This document shows positions 5,931-8,330 of a stretch of 8,330 nt of DNA, in pieces (the stretch's first letter is position 1; each line of letters starts with the position of its first letter). Source of the stretch: Giesbergeria sp. (GTDB lineage: Bacteria; Pseudomonadota; Gammaproteobacteria; Burkholderiales; Burkholderiaceae_C); assembly GCA_017998735.1 (NCBI GenBank), contig JAGOCN010000054.1:1-8330 (forward strand), read 5' to 3'. The notes beneath the pieces were generated by a model. The model searched no databases and had not been told where the DNA came from. It was given only the letters and a program-made list of their open reading frames with translations. Position numbers and translations under genes: made by a program.

Positions 5931-7130
5931 TCATGCTGTGGCAGCAGCCCTGGCTTCCAGAATGGCAAACGCCGGCAGCGTCTTGCCTTCCAGCATTTCC
6001 AGAAAGGCCCCGCCGCCGGTGGAGATGTAACCCACCTGGTCTTCGATGCCGTACTTGGCAATGGCCGCCAGCGTGTCGCCGCCGCCAGCGATGCTGAAGG
6101 CGTCGGACTGGGCAATGGCCTGTGCCAGCACGCGGGTGCCGTTTTCAAACGGTGCCATTTCAAACACCCCCACCGGCCCGTTCCAGACAATGGTGCCGGC
6201 CGACTGCAGCTGGCGCGCCAGCACCTGGGCGGTGTCGGGGCCGATGTCAAGGATCAGGTCGTCCTCCTGCACGTCCGCCGCTGCCCGCGTGGTGGCTGCG
6301 GCATCGGCGGCAAAGGTTTTGGTGGTGACCACGTCGGTCGGGATCGGCACTTCGGCGCCGCGTGCCTTCATGGCGTCCATGACGGCGCGCGCCTCGTCCA
6401 CCAGGCCCGGCTCGGCCAGGCTTTTGCCGATCGGCAGGCCGGCGGCCAGCATGAAGGTGTTGGCAATGCCACCGCCGACAATCAGGCGGTCGACCTTGCC
6501 GGCCAGGCTTTTCAGGATGGTCAGCTTGGTGGACACCTTGGAGCCGGCCACGATGGCCACCAGCGGGCGCTGGGGGTGTGCCAGCGCCTGCGTCAGGGCA
6601 TCGATTTCGGCCGACAGCAGCGGTCCGGCGCAGGCCACCGGTGCGTACTGCGCAATGCCGTGCGTGGTGCCCTCGGCCCGGTGCGCGGTGCCAAAGGCGT
6701 CGTTGACAAACACATCGCACAGCGCCGCCAGCTTGCGTGCCAGGGTTTCGCTGTTTTTCTTTTCACCCACATTGCAGCGGCAGTTTTCCAGCAGCACCAC
6801 TTCGCCAGGCGCCACCGCCACGCCGTCCACCCAGTCGGTGCGCAGCGGCACCGGGCGCCCCATCAGTTCGGACAAACGCTTGGCCACCGGTGCGAGCGAA
6901 TCCTCGGGCCGGCACTCGCCCTCGACCGGGCGCCCCAGGTGGCTGGTGACCATCACGGCGGCGCCGGCGGCCAGCGCCATCTCGATGGCCGGCACCGAGG
7001 CGCGGATGCGCGTGTCCTCGGTGATGCGGCCTTGGGCGTCCAGCGGCACGTTCAGGTCGGCGCGGATGAAGACGCGCTGGCCACGCACCTTGTCCTGGGC
7101 ACACAGATCGGAAAAGCGAAGAATGTTCAT
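5931..7130 (-). CDS. pgk: Phosphoglycerate kinase
   Basis: This cytoplasmic enzyme interconverts 1,3-bisphosphoglycerate plus ADP and 3-phosphoglycerate plus ATP. From ATG 7130 it has 399 residues, the normal family length. The same frame is open far upstream (to 8045), but that extension is antisense-like noise over azl[12 protein letters not shown] is the family-like start. Motifs in order are RADLNVP (23-29), HLGRP (64-68), LLENCR (113-118), NDAFG (143-147), GSKVSTK (196-202, nucleotide lysines), GGGIANTF (219-226), WNGPVGVFE (316-324), GGGDTLAA (349-356) and [11 protein letters not shown] (370-380). All are intact. The start lacks a normal Shine-Dalgarno site and instead has a GC hairpin 7 nt upstream. 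pgk follows azlD by 164 nt and precedes the lipoprotein pair. In related bacteria I recall pgk directly followed by pyk, so the pair looks like an insertion. Confidence 0.97.
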   Translation of the reverse strand: MNILRFSDLCAQDKVRGQRVFIRADLNVPLDAQGRITEDTRIRASVPAIEMALAAGAAVMVTSHLGRPVEGECRPEDSLAPVAKRLSELMGRPVPLRTDWVDGVAVAPGEVVLLENCRCNVGEKKNSETLARKLAALCDVFVNDAFGTAHRAEGTTHGIAQYAPVACAGPLLSAEIDALTQALAHPQRPLVAIVAGSKVSTKLTILKSLAGKVDRLIVGGGIANTFMLAAGLPIGKSLAEPGLVDEARAVMDAMKARGAEVPIPTDVVTTKTFAADAAATTRAAADVQEDDLILDIGPDTAQVLARQLQSAGTIVWNGPVGVFEMAPFENGTRVLAQAIAQSDAFSIAGGGDTLAAIAKYGIEDQVGYISTGGGAFLEMLEGKTLPAFAILEARAAATA

Positions 7131-7185
7131 GGCAAAAGCCGCCAGGGCGGCATAAATGAAGAAGTGGATCAAAGAAAAAGGAAGC
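7131..7185 (-). promoter_or_regulatory. pgk translation initiation region
   Basis: Immediately upstream of the pgk ATG the minus strand carries a perfect hairpin GCCGCC-CT-GGCGGC (7138-7151) followed by TTTTGCC. No AGGAGG-like site is present. Upstream of the hairpin lies a pyrimidine-rich tract (7154-7185), of the kind bound by ribosomal protein S1. An 8-codon frame (MPPWRLLP, 7153-7127) overlaps the pgk start as ATGA, but has no ribosome site of its own. The hairpin and frames are directly visible; any control role is inference. Confidence 0.4.
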
Positions 7186-7190
7186 TTTGC

Positions 7191-7211
7191 AAGGGCGCTG
7201 CACGGCGCCTT
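7191..7211 (-). terminator. Weak terminator or attenuator candidate between azlD and pgk
   Basis: AAGGCGC and GCGCCCTT on the minus strand pair over 7 bp with one bulged base and a 6-nt loop. A U-rich stretch (CTTCCTTTTTCTTT) begins several bases downstream rather than directly after the stem, so termination would be inefficient. It could end azlCD transcripts or, if the start site is upstream, lie in the pgk leader. Confidence 0.3.
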
Positions 7212-7235
7212 CAGGGCCTTGCCGGCCGCGCCGCA

Positions 7236-7241
7236 ATTGTA
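7236..7241 (-). promoter_or_regulatory. Possible pgk -10 box
   Basis: TACAAT on the minus strand matches five of six bases of the -10 consensus and lies 106-111 bp before the pgk ATG, in the only gap upstream of pgk. No good -35 hexamer sits 16-18 bp further upstream, so support is weak. Confidence 0.22.
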
Positions 7242-7294
7242 GGTACGCAGGCAGACAGCCCATCTGCGCGTGGCCGCCCGGCCTCCGTGCGCTG

Positions 7295-7642
7295 CTACCA
7301 GCCCAGCCCGATGTGCAGCGGCAGGTACACCGCCATGCCGACCACGATGGTGCCAAGGATGCCGCGCCGCCAGAAGTAGTAGCCGGTGGCGCACAGCACG
7401 GCCGGCAGGCGCGCGTCCTGCAGCGTGCCGATCAGCGCACCCTGCACCATCGCGATTTCCGGCGCGATCACCGCCGTGAGTGCCGCCAGGGGTGCGTATT
7501 TCAGGCCGCGCCGCAGCCAGTCGGGCAGCGGGATTTCGCGCTCGGGCAGCATGAAGAAAGCGCGCGTCACCAGCGTGATGAGCGCCAGCCCGGCAATCGC
7601 CACCACCGGCATGGCCCAGTCCCAGTCTGCCGCCCAGCTCAT
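7295..7642 (-). CDS. azlD: AzlD-family branched-chain amino acid export subunit
   Basis: This small inner-membrane protein of 115 residues is the partner of AzlC in exporting branched-chain amino acids and related compounds (established for B. subtilis AzlCD and E. coli YgaZH). Hydrophobic segments lie at about 11-28, 48-64, 68-88 and 96-113. The TRAFFMLP motif (26-33) and the Arg-rich turn [15 protein letters not shown] (41-55) are typical of AzlD. The start [11 protein letters not shown] overlaps the azlC stop as ATGA (7639-7642) and has no strong ribosome site, so translation probably depends on azlC. The stop is TAG at 7295-7297. The actual substrate in this organism is not shown by the sequence. 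Confidence 0.92.
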   Translation of the reverse strand: MSWAADWDWAMPVVAIAGLALITLVTRAFFMLPEREIPLPDWLRRGLKYAPLAALTAVIAPEIAMVQGALIGTLQDARLPAVLCATGYYFWRRGILGTIVVGMAVYLPLHIGLGW

Positions 7643-8330
7643 GGCTGGCGCTTGGCCGGCTGGACGCCCGCCGGGGCACCGGGCGCCGCCGGGGCAGGCG
7701 ACCCGCCTGCAGCGGTTTCTGCCAGCAACTGGCCAGTGGCCGTGGCCTGGCTGCGCTTGCGCTGGCGCTGCTGCCAGCCCTCCACCGCCAGGCCGGCCAG
7801 CACCGCCGCTGCAATCGCCACCAGGATGTTGAGCTTGAGCGGCAGCGCGTAGGTGGCAACCGCCGCCGTGGCCGCCACGCCGGTGGCCATCCAGGCGGCG
7901 CGGTCCACCAACAGCGACAGCAGCACGCCCAGCAGCGCCAGCACGCCGGCAAAACCCAGCCCCCACGACAGCGGAATCGCGTTGGCCAGCAAAATGCCGG
8001 CAATCGACGGTAGCTGCCAGCCCAGCCAGTTGACCGCCGCCGCACCCCAGAAATACGGAATCTGGCTGGGCTCGGGCACCGGCTGCGGGTAGCGTTTCAT
8101 AAAGCAGACAAAGATCACATCGCCGCTGAAGTACCCCAGGGTGATGCGCTGGGCGCGGGGCAGGTGCTGAAAGTAGCTGCGCCACAGGCTGCTGAAAATG
8201 ACAAAGCGCAGGTTCACGCAGGCCGCCGTCAGCCACACCACCCACAGCGGCCCGCCCACGGCCAGCAGCGGAATCACCGCCAGCTGCGCGCTGCCGGCAT
8301 ACACCAGCAGCGACATGAGCAGCGCCATCG
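7639..8330 (-). CDS. azlC: AzlC-family exporter large subunit, 5'-truncated by the window edge
   Basis: The frame is open to the right edge, and the visible protein starts inside the first conserved part ([15 protein letters not shown]); by comparison with E. coli YgaZ roughly 50 N-terminal residues are missing. Family features are the YAGSAQ motif near visible residue 10, the [17 protein letters not shown] block (37-53), a [10 protein letters not shown] segment near 65-74 and further hydrophobic segments up to about residue 183. AzlC is the main inner-membrane subunit of the branched-chain amino acid exporter and works with AzlD, whose start it overlaps. After the last membrane segment comes a basic stretch (QQRQRKRSQ) and an Ala/Pro/Gly-rich tail of about 35 residues, probably cytoplasmic and disordered. 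The ATG at 8328 is probably an internal methionine, not the start. Confidence 0.92.
   Translation of the reverse strand, partial: MALLMSLLVYAGSAQLAVIPLLAVGGPLWVVWLTAACVNLRFVIFSSLWRSYFQHLPRAQRITLGYFSGDVIFVCFMKRYPQPVPEPSQIPYFWGAAAVNWLGWQLPSIAGILLANAIPLSWGLGFAGVLALLGVLLSLLVDRAAWMATGVAATAAVATYALPLKLNILVAIAAAVLAGLAVEGWQQRQRKRSQATATGQLLAETAAGGSPAPAAPGAPAGVQPAKRQP

Noticed and set aside
5884..5950. An intrinsic terminator directly after pgk
   Set aside because: GGCTG/CAGCC and CTGC/GCAG pairings can be drawn around the stop codon, but on the transcript the stem is followed by an A run, not a U run.
5481..7379. A plus-strand open frame of 632 codons opposite pgk
   Set aside because: It is the same kind of antisense shadow; pgk has every family motif intact, and the plus-strand product is low-complexity and unlike any family.
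5931..8045. pgk read as a 704-residue fusion with an upstream domain
   Set aside because: The extra N-terminal part runs out of frame over azlCD and is Arg/Trp/Pro-rich noise. The family-like start at 7130 gives the normal 399 residues.

Overview
All supported genes in this window lie on the minus strand. The base composition is high-GC, and the proteins look like those of a betaproteobacterium, most likely a Burkholderiales/Comamonadaceae member. Three things suggest this: a class II aldolase of the CbbA (Calvin-cycle) subtype beside pgk and pyk, an azlCD pair directly upstream of pgk, and a split-subunit NAD(P) transhydrogenase. The genus cannot be fixed from the sequence alone.

In transcription order, from high to low coordinates, the layout is as follows. 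A 5'-truncated azlC and a coupled azlD encode a branched-chain amino acid exporter. A leader with hairpins and little Shine-Dalgarno character precedes pgk (phosphoglycerate kinase). An AT-rich gap carrying a 10-bp inverted repeat leads into a coupled pair of lipoprotein genes. The first of the pair is unrecognised, the second resembles FlgO, and the pair ends in a clear intrinsic terminator. Next come pyk (pyruvate kinase), a long imperfect inverted repeat, and a promoter-like site with a structured leader for fba (fructose-bisphosphate aldolase), which has its own intrinsic terminator. Last are pntAA (transhydrogenase alpha-1 subunit) and a coupled gene for another lipoprotein that runs off the left edge.

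Functionally the core is central carbon metabolism: aldolase, phosphoglycerate kinase and pyruvate kinase, with a transhydrogenase that balances NADH and NADPH. The placement of terminators shows that pgk, the lipoprotein pair, pyk, fba and pntAA are not one simple operon.

No defence system, mobile element, CRISPR array or RNA gene was found. The items most worth a second look are the FlgO-like lipoprotein pair set between glycolytic genes, the lipoprotein gene coupled to pntAA where pntAB would be expected, and the unusual leaders of fba and pgk. No gene-free stretch exceeds 300 bases; the longest, 1335-1627, is described below.
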